Below are positions 36,901 through 49,310 of a DNA stretch of 64,000 nt, piece by piece. This DNA comes from Amaranthus tricolor (lineage: Eukaryota > Streptophyta > Magnoliopsida > Caryophyllales > Amaranthaceae). The translations under genes were made by a program, and so were the position numbers. The notes beneath the pieces were generated by a model. That model had not been told where the DNA came from. It ran no database searches and saw only the letters and a program-made list of their open reading frames with translations. How positions within the stretch are numbered: the first letter of the stretch is position 1; each line of letters starts with the position of its first letter. Location of the stretch: contig NC_080057.1 in the NCBI RefSeq assembly GCF_026212465.1, forward strand, positions 23,385,647-23,449,646. The letters run 5' to 3'.

Positions 36901-39495
36901 GTGATAGGAATGAAGCAAGTGTAGGTGTTCAGCTCTTCTAGCTTTGCTAATCTGTCACACTTCAACAGATATTTAACATGTATTTTTGATGTGTATTTAG
37001 AAATTTTATACAATGTGGCGTATAAGTTGTGATTTATTTGGATTATTTTTTGTTCACGTTATGCAAGCAATTTTTACAAAACATGAGTATTGCGGGCCTG
37101 CGAAATCAAATTAAGTTCAAAGCAATGCAACCTATTATCAAGCTGGCTATAAACTAATTGCATGAACTTGTTTTTCCCATTCTACACCAAAAGGTTTTAT
37201 GTATTACAAGCATCTAATCCTGCCAAGGTGTGAGCCCCTTAGTGGCATTGGGATAATGCGTTGTTGAAGCAATCTATTCTTGCTATTGCATGGAACAACG
37301 ACATGTTGTGATAGATCTGCCCGTGATTAACTGTAGTTTTGGGCCCGAGTAATTCTTTATGGATTAAATGTTCAAGTGTTCTTGTAGTAGTTTTTGTACT
37401 ATGTTTGTCTGTCTTGGCTGACACAAGCTCTTCTTGTACAGGGTTTTGACAATTATCAAGTGGCTGAGTTCAAGAAAAGTGAACATTTAACAGCAGAAAG
37501 AGAGAGAGAGATTAACCAGGTTACTACTTACCCCCTCTGTTATAAGATCAAGCATCAAACTATGCATTTGCTTAATATGTCTGATATCTGCTGGCTGTAT
37601 TTGCTGATAACCCTTGTTTGCTACATAGGTTGTGCAGTCTGTGAATGAACTTGCTCAGATCATGAAAGATCTATCAGTTCTTGTGATTGACCAGGTTACT
37701 TCCTTTCTCATATGTATTGGTTCACATAAACCCATTTGTGGTGTGGTGATTGAAGTTGGCATTGCTTGCAGGGCACCATAGTTGATCGGATAGACTACAA
37801 CATCCAGAACGTTGCTGCATCAGTTGAAGAGGGCTTTAAACAGCTTCAGAAAGTATTCACTTTCGTCTCACCTTTTCATCTTCTCCTTTCTCACAATTTT
37901 TTTAAGCTTTGTGCATTTTTAGAAACCATTGTCTTTTTGTCATGTTATTCCCTGAGTGTGACTGTGTTCTCTCTTCTGGGTTTTGTTTCATGTTGCAGAA
38001 GAAGTTTCATATTAGTCATGTTTTCTCAGTTTCAATAGAATTATGTAGTGGGAACAAAAAATAATTGAGGAGCCTCTTCTTTTGATTGCTGATGTTCTCT
38101 AGATAGTGGATTCTGTCTTCATGGATTGTTCTTCCTATCACCGATTTGTCTTTATACATCAAGAGAGAACTTGTTTCAGTGTTGATGTGAGTGAAAGTGC
38201 AGGGCATCACCAATTCTGTATGCAGTCCATCTCCTGGAGGAAAAAGAAAAGGACTGGCGAGTGGAAGTTATCCAAATACGGTGACAGGAAAAAGGAGAAA
38301 AAGGAGAAAATCTCGCTTAGATGTGCCCCATACTGAAGAATTAGGAACCTGAGAAAAGTATTGGAAAGACCCGAAGACAAGCATGTAACCCATTATGGGA
38401 TAGGAAAAGATCCTAATGCACAGTTTAGAACCATATTACTCTGCAACTTTTGTTTTTTGAATAGAGGTTCTTTGAAGATTTTGGATATCTTAAACAATCT
38501 GCATATCACCTCTAGAGAAGTATCTCAGCTGCAAAGTTCATGTGCGTGAAAACGTGCATACCAATGTTAAGGTTGTCTTTGGAGTGATGGATCAAGTATC
38601 ATAGGAGTCTATCATAGCTTTAGGAGTCCTAAGACTGAGTTCACAGTGCCTTTTGTTTCTAGGGGTTTACATGGTCCCTTTCACCTTAAGCAGTGCTGTA
38701 TTAAAAAACTGAGATCACTTGCCTTTACTGTTCTAAGAAGGGTGACAATTCTAAATTAAGTACACATGACAGCGAATTCTATTGGAGCATTTTATATTCT
38801 GAGGAATCACATAGCATGAAAAAGCTTCCTGAACTTTGGACTACCCACATATCTCCACTATGTGCTTTTTCATCTTTGTAGCTGTCTTTACGGCTCACAT
38901 TTGTTATCTAAACCTTAGCAGTTAGAAGAGTGAAGAGTTGGAATGTTGAGGATATTAGAAGAGGAAGAGGTAGGTTAAAAAAGATGAGCATGGGTAACAA
39001 AGGCGAAGATTGACACGAAAATTAGGGATTTGCAAGAGCATATGAAAATAGATTGAAATGAATGGAGAAGAATGTATATAGATTCTAATTGAAATCAATT
39101 TTTTTTAGTTGTAGATTAGTACTTCCTCTGTTAATGGTACAACACATTCAAAAACACGCCCACTTGATTTTATGATTCAGCAAATTCAAAGGGACAAACG
39201 GAGTACTTGATGGACCATAATAAAGTAAAATCTTTATTATAAATGATTTCCCTCATTGTTTTGTTTTGTTTCATGTTGACGATGCCATTAATGTAGAGAT
39301 CAAAGTTTCGGCGTTGTTTCTATTTCCTATTTCCTACCAAATCTATTGTTAATACTTAATAGTCCCATCTTCATTTTCACATTCCAGGCTGAGAGATCGC
39401 AAAGGCAAGGAGGCATGGTACGGTGTGCAACAATTCTCATCGTGATGTGCTTTGTTATGTTGGTGCTTCTCATCCTCAAGGAGATACTATTCTAG
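30970..39495 (+). CDS. SYP43: SYP4-type syntaxin (trans-Golgi Qa-SNARE; SYP41/42/43)
   Basis: Eight exons in phase give 324 aa: 30970-31172, 33859-34132, 36514-36603, 36683-36757, 37442-37519, 37629-37694, 37772-37852, 39388-39495. The start MATRNRTILFRKHRDAIKAV is typical of plant SYP4 proteins (Tlg2/syntaxin-16 group). An N-terminal Habc region spans roughly residues 75-190. The SNARE helix (about 230-289) has the ionic-layer Gln at residue 262, the last codon of exon 6 (LVIDQ|GTIVDRID). A C-terminal membrane anchor follows (ATILIVMCFVMLVLLILKEI). Qa-SNAREs of this group drive fusion at the trans-Golgi network, in secretory and vacuolar transport. Which of SYP41/42/43 is orthologous cannot be decided. 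Intron 1 is 2.7 kb; intron 7 (1.5 kb) carries a Stowaway-like MITE. Confidence 0.93.
32215..32315. repeat. Short tandem duplication in syntaxin intron 1
   Basis: 'cgtgctttgacttgat(a/t)tccgtctttgat' occurs at 32224 and again at 32273, a unit of about 50 bp. It lies in DNA (31430-32360) that differs from the flanks and may be an old LTR fragment, but no terminal structure was found. Confidence 0.6.
39119..39207. mobile_element. Stowaway-like MITE in syntaxin intron 7
   Basis: Begins 'tacttcctctgtta' and ends 'gggacaaacggagta', whose reverse strand is tactccgtttgtccc, with TA at both boundaries. About 90 bp, the size and ends expected of a Stowaway (Tc1/mariner) MITE. Confidence 0.7.
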
Positions 39496-40548
39496 CAAAT
39501 ATGCACTTTTCCCACACTTATAATATGGCGACCAAACTGATATTCAGGTCGAATGAAATCGAGAAATATATATGTTGCAAGTACTTCTGGAATTCGGGAC
39601 TTGAGCCACGTGAACAAATGCTTATTTTCTGTGTCCCGGTGCTCCCCTCATTATCGTTTGTTATCCGTGATTAATTGCTCTAGTTGTGAAAATTTTGTAC
39701 TATATCAAACTGGGAACCAACTCCCCATTGTTTATGATATTGAATATTGATCTGACATGAGTTACTGGGAGTAAATTGCTTTATTTGAAGAGTCATTGTT
39801 TTTATGTCAGAAACTGTGACTCTGAGTGTACTATACAAGTGCAAATTTTTTGTTCACTTTAATATTTAACTTCTCATGAATCTTTTTTTTTTATAAAATT
39901 CAGTTTGAGGGTCTATTCGAGTAAATTCATGTTGTATTTGTTGGATAATTTAGAGTATTAAGATAAGTTTTTTATATCCATAATAATAATAATAATAATA
40001 AAATAATATACGCAGCCAAGTGAAGGCACTCGGTCGAGCGTTGTAGGTGTAGCTTGACCTAGTCAAAAGTTACAATGCATGGGCAAGCTAGATCACAAAA
40101 TTAATTAATTTTGTTTGAGTTAGTTGTATTAACCTACTTAATTAGTATTTTTTTAAAAAAAACCTACTTAATTAGTATACTTCAAATGCCTTGTATTTTT
40201 CAGTTTCTACAAGATTAAAAAGTATTATTCAAGCAGTAAACACTAAAGTTGTGACGGACATGATAGATCACAAAATTTCATCAATTGTCATTGACACTTC
40301 AACCCAATCAATCCAAATTTTAATTATATACAAGTTCTTCCCCTGTCTTTTTATTCTTCACAAATTGAATAAAATATCAAAAATATTGATAAAAACATAA
40401 CGTAAAAATAATCTCTAATAATATACACCAAAAATCTACTCAAGAAGATTAGATCTTAATACATTTGAAGCATAAATCACTTCCTTTAGATAAGGTCCTA
40501 AGTTCGATTCTCGATCTCCTCTTCAACCCGTCCCCGTACTAAAAAAAC
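39496..40548. other. Intergenic: convergent 3' flanks of syntaxin and COBRA-like pseudogene
   Basis: Syntaxin (plus) and the COBL pseudogene (minus) converge here. Besides the syntaxin 3' UTR I see an (AAT)n run at about 39985-40010 and AT-rich DNA. No gene. Confidence 0.6.
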
Positions 40549-43500
40549 TCACATCAATATGAAAACAAATAGTACCACTAGAGGCAAACTTTGCATACTA
40601 GTAGTAGCTAAATTGATCATAGTAGCTGGGCTTATGGGCAAATCTGTAGGAAGAGAACACTCTTCACCATTGAAGATAATCTTGGTCGGAAAACCATCCC
40701 CGCGAGCCACATTGATCCCTGGTGTTTTCATCTTCTCAAACAATATCACCGATTGCAATGTACCTGGCTGTTTAGGATCCTTTTCAGGGTTAGACCCATT
40801 TGCTTGTCCTGGAAGATAATTGTTTCCACCAGGAAAACCTTGCATAAAAATTGTGCTACTATCCCCTTGCAAAGAACTCCCATTGAAGGTATATACTCAT
40901 TCGAGCCCTGTTCCTGCCTTGTCTAGCTCCGCGGCTACAAACCAATCGGAGAAATTGGTGTCTCCCCAATTGAAAAGAGTGATCCTAGATGTCCATCCAC
41001 TCCGATAATCTGATAACAAATGCCAATTTATGGAGACTCCGCAATTATCACCACAAGGTAATAGGTTGTTGGTTATGGGTATATGTTTCAATGTAGCATA
41101 TTTGGTGGTGATACTAGTCCGATTCTCATAAGGGATCAAAAGTGCGTAAGATGGTAAAGGGATAGCATCCGCGGTTGCATTGCAAGCTCGTGTTTGTCCA
41201 GGGTTAGGGCACCCGCAGGCACAAGTCTTGCAAGGAGCAACTGAGTCGTTAAAAAATGAAGAAAATGATACACAACATTTTGGAGGCTTTTGGCTAGTTT
41301 TGGTCTTGTTACACACCACTTGCCAACTAGCAATGGCCTCTGATTCAACTGGGAGGCCGTTTGTGCTTGGCAAGTGGCTCGGACTAACTCTAATTGGATT
41401 TCTGCATTGATAGTTCTGATTGAATGTACCGTTGATTACCCATCTTTGCGGAGGATTAAATATCGTCACATTCAGGTCAGGAGGCATCTTATAAACCTGC
41501 ATCTGAAAAATGGAAATTGACTTACTCGGGTCCATAATCGAAGGCAAAATTGTACCGTTTCTACAACAATAAGGGACCGAACCTAAGGTTGGATCATTAG
41601 CCAAATTCGATGGCATGTCTATGATAGTTTGCTCGGGTTCGCAACTTAAGGCTTTGGAGAGATCAAGGCTTTGATAGAACTTGGCTTGATCACCAAATAT
41701 GCATTTGGAAGTGTCTATTTTGTGAGGTGTAGCACCTTTCATAGTATAAATAAACTCATTTCTAAGCCAATGCCAACTAAGTTTCCAATTGTCTAAACGC
41801 CCTATTTGATTTTGGTTGATAATTGTAACTTGTGCCCAATAATTTGTATCATATGCTGATATTATGTCGTACACTATGCTTAAATCACCATTTTGCATAG
41901 GTTGGTATTGCTATGTTGTTTTCAATCTTGATCTAGCATTAGGATCTTGTCTACAACATGTAAACATACTAGTTTTCCCTGCAATTAAACCATCAAAAAT
42001 TGTTTTTTTAATTACTTGGCTGATTCTGAGATTTGAAAGATGGTAAAATATAAATTATGGGTCCTTAAATACTAAATATATATTTATAAGAACCTAATTA
42101 TTAAATATTAAAGCGTTGTTTTTTTAATTTTTTGGATGAGTTCGGGATACAGACCCCTCTTGCCTTCTTATAGGGCAGACCCTGAATAAGAACAACCGAT
42201 AATACAGGCGAAATCAAGATCTAAGTGAGACGGGATCAAATTTTCATATTAAGGGCCAAAAATTACCATAATTTTATGGTAATTAATCAGTTTTGTTACA
42301 TTGATAGCTTAAAATAAAACATGCAAAGGCGTTTGGCAATTGGTTGTTAGTTGTTGGTTATTGGCCTTTTAGTTAGTTGTTTGACCAGCTGAAAAATGTT
42401 GGTCGTGTTTGTATGCTTTTAAGCTAGCTGAAAAAGCCACCTGCTTATGAAGATATTTGGTAAATTTAGGTATTGGTTGTTGGTTGTTTTGCCTGTTTAT
42501 TAAAAATGTATGCCTAATGCCATTGATAGTTGATAATTGATAATTAAAAATTGATGATTGATGATTCATATAATTGATAAGAAAAGCATAGTGATGAGTG
42601 ATGAGATGCAAAAGTATAATTGGGGATGGGAGTATTTTTTAGGTAAATTATCAATAAGCCAAAAGTTAACAAATAAGGAGTAGTTTTTTTATTTTAGCTT
42701 AAAAGTCATCTTTTCAGCGGACTTAAAAGTTCTTTATTAAATATTTTTTTGTCAATTTGATCAACCAACAAACCAAAATCAAAAGCCAACAAAAAAGCCA
42801 ATGTAAAAGACAACTACCAAACACCCCCAAAAATTAAAATCATTACCATACACCCCCAAGTATCTTTGAATTTTGGATTAAAAATTTATCTTTTTAATTA
42901 TTAGTACTACCATAATTAAACTAAGTATTAATTATATGCATGGTGCCATGGTCGGATCAATATAGAGGCATAGGAGTGTACAAATTTCGTTGTACATTAT
43001 GATTTGTATCAAATTTCTCAAGAAAAATTAGAAAAAATGTTAAATATATTAGGTTTAAAATGTTATAGTTCCTTCAATTTTATTCTTATTTAATCATTAT
43101 AATTTATTTGGAGGACTCACGTAATTAAAATTTTGTGTCTACCACTGATTGTAATACATCCTTACTTTAAGGTCTTGGGAGTATTACTCCCTCATCCCTA
43201 TCTATTTGCGTCATTTTTCATTGTTGGGTGTTGAAAATGAGTCTACCACTTTTTTAAAATTTTATCCACACATTTTTACTCCTTTTTTAATTTCATTTAC
43301 ACAATTCAATTTATCTTTTCTTTTGTTAACAAGTATTTACTTTTTCTTCAAAAACACTATTTGTTTCTTTGATGCTAATCACAATTCACAAGGTACAAAA
43401 TAGTATACGTTTTAGTGATTCTCTCTCACCCATGTAATAAAAGTTTGATTTAATTCTTTAACTCTTTCTCCTCGGCCTATAGGGATTCACCAGCCTACCG

Positions 43501-44077
43501 TCGAATTATACAACACAAAAAAAATTGAGAAAAATAAACAAAGGTTACCTTGCATGGTGGGATTAGGGCATATAAACCCATCATTAACAAGGGTAATATT
43601 AGTGGGCAAAGAAACATTTTCCGGTGGAATACCAAACTCAGTACCCACCAATTGAACTTAAACACTCATTCGAGTTAAATCGCCGGCTGTCTCGATAGCA
43701 GTCTTTAAATTAGCCACAGGATATCCAGTAAAAATAGTGCCATTAGAAACATTAGCAGGCAAAGGAGAACCATCTAATAGTATAGCATTAGAAGTTGACA
43801 CTAATAGTTCTCCATTTTGAAACCCTACAAAAACTCTCCATGAGTTTAACTCTTTTAAACCATTATTTTGAATGTAAATTGTGGATTGGAACTTGTATGG
43901 TTGATGCTTTGGGTTTGAGTCGATTAGGTTCGGAGGAAGTTGTTGGCCTCGTGTGTACGTGTATTGTAAAAATATATTATTGCATGTGGACAGATGTTGG
44001 GTTGGAGTTGGGTTTGATTTTGGGATATTGATATTGGAAAAGAAGAGAACAAGAGAAATAAAGTTATGACTAGACAT
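40549..44077 (-). pseudogene. COBRA-like (COBL7/8 group) pseudogene
   Basis: Two exons (about 44077-43549 and 41978-40549) are joined in phase 1 by a GT-AG intron. The product aligns throughout with the COBL7-11 group: CNNIFLQYTYTRG, ELNSWRVFVGFQNGE, then QNGDLSIVYDI, WKLSWHWLRNEF, SVPYCCRNGTILP, the hallmark Cys cluster CCVSFSSFFN ... CKTCACGC, CGDNCGVSINWHL, FNGEECSLPTDLP and a hydrophobic GPI-anchor tail. Three in-frame stops break it: TAA after RMSV at about 43663-43661, TAG after RLKTT near the start of exon 2 (about 41919), and TGA after GTGLE at 40897-40899. The signal-peptide-like stretch VITLFLLFSSFPISIS is in a different frame from CNNIF, implying a frameshift near 44000. Functional relatives are GPI-anchored wall proteins acting in cellulose orientation. 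The number of lesions makes sequencing error unlikely. Confidence 0.85.
42327..42835. mobile_element. hAT-like MITE in the COBL pseudogene intron
   Basis: The left end 'ggcgtttggcaattggttg' is matched in reverse by the right end 'caactaccaaacaccccc', and both sides carry 'aagccaac / gttggctttt' blocks. About 510 bp, non-coding. Confidence 0.65.
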
Positions 44078-45398
44078 GTATAGCAAGTTAGGGGTTTATT
44101 GGAAGTCTGAATCCAACCTTTAACTATATGGGCTTTAAACAGGTTGAGTCCTAAACCATAGCTTATGGAGAGTTTGATCTCCATGTTTGAGTTGGAATGG
44201 AAGTTTGAGAGAGTTTAAGTATAGTTAGAATGATTAATTAGTGTAGATGAACACATAAGTTTGAGAGAGTTTAATATAATTAGAATGATTAATTAGTGTA
44301 GATGAAGACATATTGCTTGTAAGAAAAAAATATTAGAATTTATAAGAGTTGCATACTTGCATAAATGAAAGGGATATAGTGATGTAAGGATTAAGAATTG
44401 GTCTATTGTGTTGAATTAGTCTTTTGACTAAGTATATAATTTTACACTAATATACATTTGATGATTGGTGAATTTATGCTCAAAAGATTTCAAGATTGAT
44501 AGCTATCTTTTGGGTTTTGAATTACAATTGTTTATATATAAAAAGTATTTATTAGATTACATGGGTTTTATTTTGAAGATCTTGCAAATAAATTATAATG
44601 TTTAATATTAAGGATCGATAAGAAAACAATTTTTGTTTCTATGAAGATATGGTTGCAAAATTTTCCGTATATAAAATGCTGACGTATTTTCTTGGGTTGG
44701 AGGGAGTAACAATTTACCGGTGTTGAAAATCGAGTCTTATATTAATTGAAGCAAACATCAAAAATTTGAAACAAATAAGTATTTTAACAAAAAAAATAAA
44801 AAAAATGAGCTTTAGGTAATCTTAATTCCAAAAATAAGTGTCTCCATACCCGAATCTAAGATCAGGTATGTTCACAGTTATTAACAACAAACAAAAAGTT
44901 GGTAAAAAAAAATCAAAATTGTTTGTTCGCAGTTAATAACTGCGAACAAAAGGGAGATAATGTTATATGTTTAGAAGGGACAAAAAACAAAAAAAAATTG
45001 TTTGTTCTTGTTAACTGCGAACAAACATAATTTTCAATTTTTTGTATTTTCTAAAGTTATGAAATTATCTCTTTTTTGTTCGCAGTTATTAATTGCGCAC
45101 AAACAATTTATCGTTTTTGACCAATTTTTTTATTTGCTGTTAGTAATTGCGAACATATCTGACATTAGACTCGACCATGAGATGCATATTTTTAGAATTA
45201 ATTTAGTTGAAGCTATTTTTTTCTTTTTTTAAAAAAATTGCTTGTTTGTTTCGGTCTTTGGCAAACTATCACTTGTTCCGGTTCGATTTTCTTTTCCATT
45301 CTGTCACTCACCCTATTTATAGTTCCAAGGGAATCAAAAACCCCGCCCGTTGAATCCAGGCAATTTTCTGCTCAGAGGAAGAAAATCGATCCACGAAA
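44078..45398. other. Intergenic region upstream of the COBL pseudogene and SWS1
   Basis: A near-duplicate stretch ('agtttgagagagtttaa ... tagaatgattaattagtgtagatga') occurs at 44201-44248 and 44262-44306. The family B foldback at 44790-45235 ends about 160 bp before the SWS1 start, inside its likely promoter. No gene. Confidence 0.6.
44790..45235. mobile_element. Foldback element, family B, copy 3
   Basis: Several 'gttcgcagttattaactgcgaac'-type palindromes in both orientations (for example 44926-44948, 45077-45105). The arms contain 'ccaaaaataagtgtctcc' on the left and 'gaccatgagatgcatattttt' on the right. Non-coding. Confidence 0.7.
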
Positions 45399-47319
45399 AT
45401 GAGAGCAAGTACAATGGTGGCGGAAGCAATTTGGAAAGGAATTGAGTCAACTCGTTCAGGTTTTTCTACGTACAATTGCCCTAATTTCAAATCCATTTCA
45501 TCTGCTTCTTTCATTTTGTTTTCTCAACTTCATAATGTATTTGACAATCAACTCGAGAAAATTGACAATGGAAGAAGTTGATTTAAGACAGTGACTGATG
45601 ATCAACTGGGAGTGTTAGTATATTCCTCATATCTTCGATTTGATCTCACATTGATTTTCAATTGTATCAAGCTTAGCTTGGTAATGTTAATTTATCTTTG
45701 CTATGTAAGTCCAGATTGCACTTTTTGTTTGGGAGAAACTTTGAGCGAGCTACAAGGATTGTGGATCAACGTGGTGTTAAGAGACTCTATGGAGTACCCA
45801 GTGGTCGAACCATTTTTCAGGTTCTTCTCTTAATTCTTTTTATTTTTTTTGTCAATTTCTTGATTTTACAATGTTAATTTGTTTTCGTTGCGGTGAAGTT
45901 GTAAGGTTGTATAATCTACTCTAAATTATTTTAGAATAATATGTGAATTATAGTCGTTTATAACTTTTTGTGAATTGGTGTTTATTTTCTGTGAATTACA
46001 AAGTATTCAAGTCTACGTTGTTCGGCCAAATTTCGGAATTCCGACTATTTAATCTAAAATTATGACTGTGATTTGGCCTAAAGCAATAGACTTTGATACT
46101 TTGATGGATTTAAAAAAGTGCCAAATTTTTGAGACTATAATTAGCAAATCATTTTTTATATTATTTTTTTTTAATTCGGGGTAGGCTAGAAATCCCTACA
46201 AAGGAAGGAGGAAGTTGATCATTGATCTAGGTGTGAGAATCGAGCCTTGTCATAAGGTTGAAGCGAAAACTTCAATGGTTAGGGTAGTAGGTCTGGAGCG
46301 GGTAGAATCCTTCTTCACGAACAATGAAAAGTTTCTCGTCGAAGCAGCAAGTTGCCGGCACTTATCAGACTAGGTGTTGGGATGGTTCCATCCCACATAT
46401 ATGAATTAAAGATGTACACACTTTATAAGTCATTAGAGTCTTTCCTCTTATTGTCATATGATTTTGTGATGGTATCTATGTGGCTTATGAAGTGTATGCA
46501 CTTTGAGTTTTCCCGATAATATGCTGGCATTCTCAATAAGTCCAGTCTAATTTAACACTAGGTGATCATAAAGATGGTATTTACTATTTGCGTTTGAATA
46601 TTTCCTATAAGATAGTATAGGATCTCCTTTATCGGAATCTTGTAAAGAAAGGAACCGAGCCTGCATCTCCGTTGTGCCCCATCTGTGCTCTTGGTGGGTA
46701 TCTGCCTTAATTTAGGAATGATAATAAACACTTGATCTAATAAAACCAACTGGTAGCACTGGTTAGATGAATCAACGTGAAAAATCATTGCTAAATAGTA
46801 CTCTTTTTTCTTTGTTGAATTAGGTTGTTGGAGAATCTCGGAAGAAAGAAGAATATTTATGCTTTGCAGAGAATTACTGTGGGTGCTACTCATTTTTTTA
46901 TGACATTGTGAACAGAGGGGAACAACTTTGTGTAAGTTGAAGTTGTAAACTTATTCATGTTTATTTTATATTTCAGTTCTTCGGTTTTGAAGTGCAGTGA
47001 ACTATACTAAAATAGATCATTAAATCACGTGCACGTTTTATTTGTGTGAAGTTGCTGATGATGTTTAAAACCAGGATAAATGGAAAACAACCTCTTTTTG
47101 TCATCTCTAACAAGGGTGAGGTTGCGCATATCCCTGACCCCCCAAAACCCCGATTAGTTGGGAGCCACTTGGATGTGTACGAGTCCTAGAAATAACAGTT
47201 TGTGATTGTGTTGTTAGTGTAAGCACCAGTTGGCGGCGAGACTTGCTTCATGTTTAGGAGTATGTATAGAAGTCAAGCTTCCTGATGAAGAGATTGCTAT
47301 GTTGCTCTCAAAGCTGTGA
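45399..47319 (+). CDS. SWS1: SWIM zinc-finger recombination factor SWS1 (ZSWIM7-like)
   Basis: Five exons in phase give 132 aa: 45399-45459, 45592-45613 (22-nt microexon), 45715-45820, 46824-46931, 47218-47319. The protein runs MVAEAIWKGIESTRS|VTDDQLGV|LHFLFGRNFERATRIVDQRG, then FQVVGESRKKEEYLCF, with the SWIM motif C82-x-C84-x15-C100-x-H102 (YCGCYSFF ... LCCKHQLAARLA), and ends AMLLSKL. Human ZSWIM7 is of similar size (about 140 aa). SWS1 works with a RAD51 paralogue (SWS1-SWSAP1/Shu complex) in homologous recombination; the plant homologue is also described as a suppressor of SNI1 (SSN2). In genomic frame there is a TGA at 45579-45581, but it lies in intron 1. The start may be the ATG at 45399 or the one at 45414. 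Confidence 0.88.
45592..45613 (+). other. 22-nt microexon of SWS1
   Basis: The exon reads TG ACT GAT GAT CAA CTG GGA GT between an AG acceptor (aagacag) and a GT donor (gttagta). It supplies VTDDQLGV and keeps phase on both sides, matching the conserved 'DDQL.VLHFLFG' of plant homologues. Confidence 0.8.
47078..47170 (+). repeat. SINE-like 3' tail in SWS1 intron 4
   Basis: 'aaaacaacctctttttgtc', 'aacaagggtgaggttgcgc' and 'gaccccccaaaaccccg' follow the order of the 3' region of Au-type SINEs. The Pol III head is not evident. It sits about 50 bp before the last SWS1 exon. Confidence 0.6.
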
Positions 47320-49310
47320 CTGCACTGCTTTTTTATTCTTCTATCAGTGATTTGAGACTGGAGTAGCTGCTTCTTAAGCTAATTCAGGTGATCTTGCTAT
47401 AAACCTTAAGCATTAGATAGTAATCTTGCTGAACCTTGAGCATTAGATAGCTGATAAGAATTTCAGAAGTCTTGTCTAGTTTCGAATATTTCGGTTTTAT
47501 GCATGAAGATGAATCATTATCGTAATTTATATCCTTGCTAGTAACATTTATAGTTCTTTGATTGCGAATGTTAATAGTGAAATAGCTTTTAAATTATGTG
47601 TACCTTTCATTTTTATGAAGTTATAAACGATTTGGTATCAACAATTGACAATGATAAAGTTTCATAAATCTGATCTCTCTAAATCCCGCCTACATGAGAT
47701 TCGTTAAATGATATGATTGAAGTAATGAAATGTTGAAATCGGGAATTTGTGATAAGATGTAGTTTTTGAGATTGGACAAACAACTATTGATGTTATTTGA
47801 ACATTTGACAAACCAAGGGGCATGAATATCCAATAAGGCCTTATAATTTTCCGATTACATCAAAAATGCAATTATTTATCTATTAAAAAATTGAAAATTT
47901 TCAAATGCCACACATTGAGAGTTTTACCACATAGATTTATGTGATTTGCTAATTTTGATTATTTGGTAAGTTATTTTTACACCATGTCATTTTCTACCAA
48001 TTAAAATAAAAAAAAATCAAATGTCTAATTAGCTATGTTTATATGGAGTTAATTCAATAAAATATAAATTTGCTTTTTATTACATAGCAAAATGATATAA
48101 ATTGCAATAGCATGTATTTAAAGAAGGTATGATAATCTAATAATTTTGTTGTAATAAATATATTTACGTAATTTAGTTTCCTATTTACTCGAAATATTTT
48201 TTTTAAAAAAAATCAAAACATTGACCATCCATTAACTTCTATATATATGTAGCTAAATATTTAAAGTAATATGTTCTAATTGTTTCCGATTGATTTAAAT
48301 AATTGTAAATTTTGTAATATCTTCACTTTTAAATTGTTATCATTAGTTTATATCTATTGTATTTTATTTATATGTAACTACACATTTACACATCCGTCCA
48401 TTACACAGGACATATATCTAATTACCTTTACTTATCCAAATTATTAAAGCATTGAGTCACATAACTATTATAAACAAGATTAAGTTTTTTTTATCAAATC
48501 ATTACATTTTTACGATCATCCTTTTCTTGGCAAAATAAAGATGCAATTGCTATGGTTAACAACAAACTCGCATAAATTTTCTGAAGACGTTGACAAAAAC
48601 ATTTAGAATCGTGTCAAGTACTATTCTGTGTACGGATGAGATAAAAATTAAAGAAAGTGATTTAAATTAGTAAAAAAATAACTTGCACATAATAGAGAAA
48701 AAATAATTGGGCAAACTTCATGTCACACACTAGAAGGAAAATGAGCCGAAGGGAGCAATTATTCAATTTGACTCCGTGGTAATAAAATCAGTTGTCATAT
48801 GAGATCGATTATGTCTTATTTGGCTACTCCATAGCAACAATTTTTATATATGAAAAATCGAAATCAAGTGACGTAATTACAAAATATGTAAAGATAATAG
48901 CCTAATACTCTTGAGACTTGATTTCATAATAGCCAAAAATTGCCAAGCTACATTGCATGAAAATGATGTAAAAAAAGTACCCGTAGATAATATCATACAT
49001 TTATGAAGAATTCAAACAACTTACTTCACAGAAAGCCAACAAGCTTAACTTTCTAGCCATCTTGGGCCTTGTGGAAAATGAGAGAGCTATAACAGGCACA
49101 GCCGGATTATGAAGCATGCAAGTCTAGTGTTTAGAGTCGGGGATAATAGGTTCCCAGGTTACACGGATGAAGGCTTGCCACATAAAAAAATAACACAAAA
49201 TGAACTATCATACCTACTAACATTGCTAAAGGATTTTCTTTGGATGGAACATAATCTAATTACAAAATAAGTTGATTCTAACAATCTCCATCATTTGCAA
49301 TCATCGAGCG
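47320..49310. other. Intergenic: convergent 3' flanks of SWS1 and CARA
   Basis: AT-rich DNA. At 48390-48415 'ccgtccattacacaggacatatatcta' resembles the 3' end of the Helitrons at 57458 and 58296 in decayed form. No gene is visible. Confidence 0.5.

Noticed and set aside
36534..37013. 159-codon minus-strand ORF
   Set aside because: It is antisense to syntaxin exons 3-4 and their introns, its codon pattern is random-looking, and it has no recognisable domain.
39985..40010. (AAT)n run as a notable feature
   Set aside because: A short simple repeat common in plant intergenic DNA, with no further structure around it.
45579..45581. In-frame TGA in the first long ORF of SWS1, suggesting a pseudogene
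   Set aside because: A phase-compatible intron (45460-45591) removes it, and the joined protein matches the conserved family sequence.
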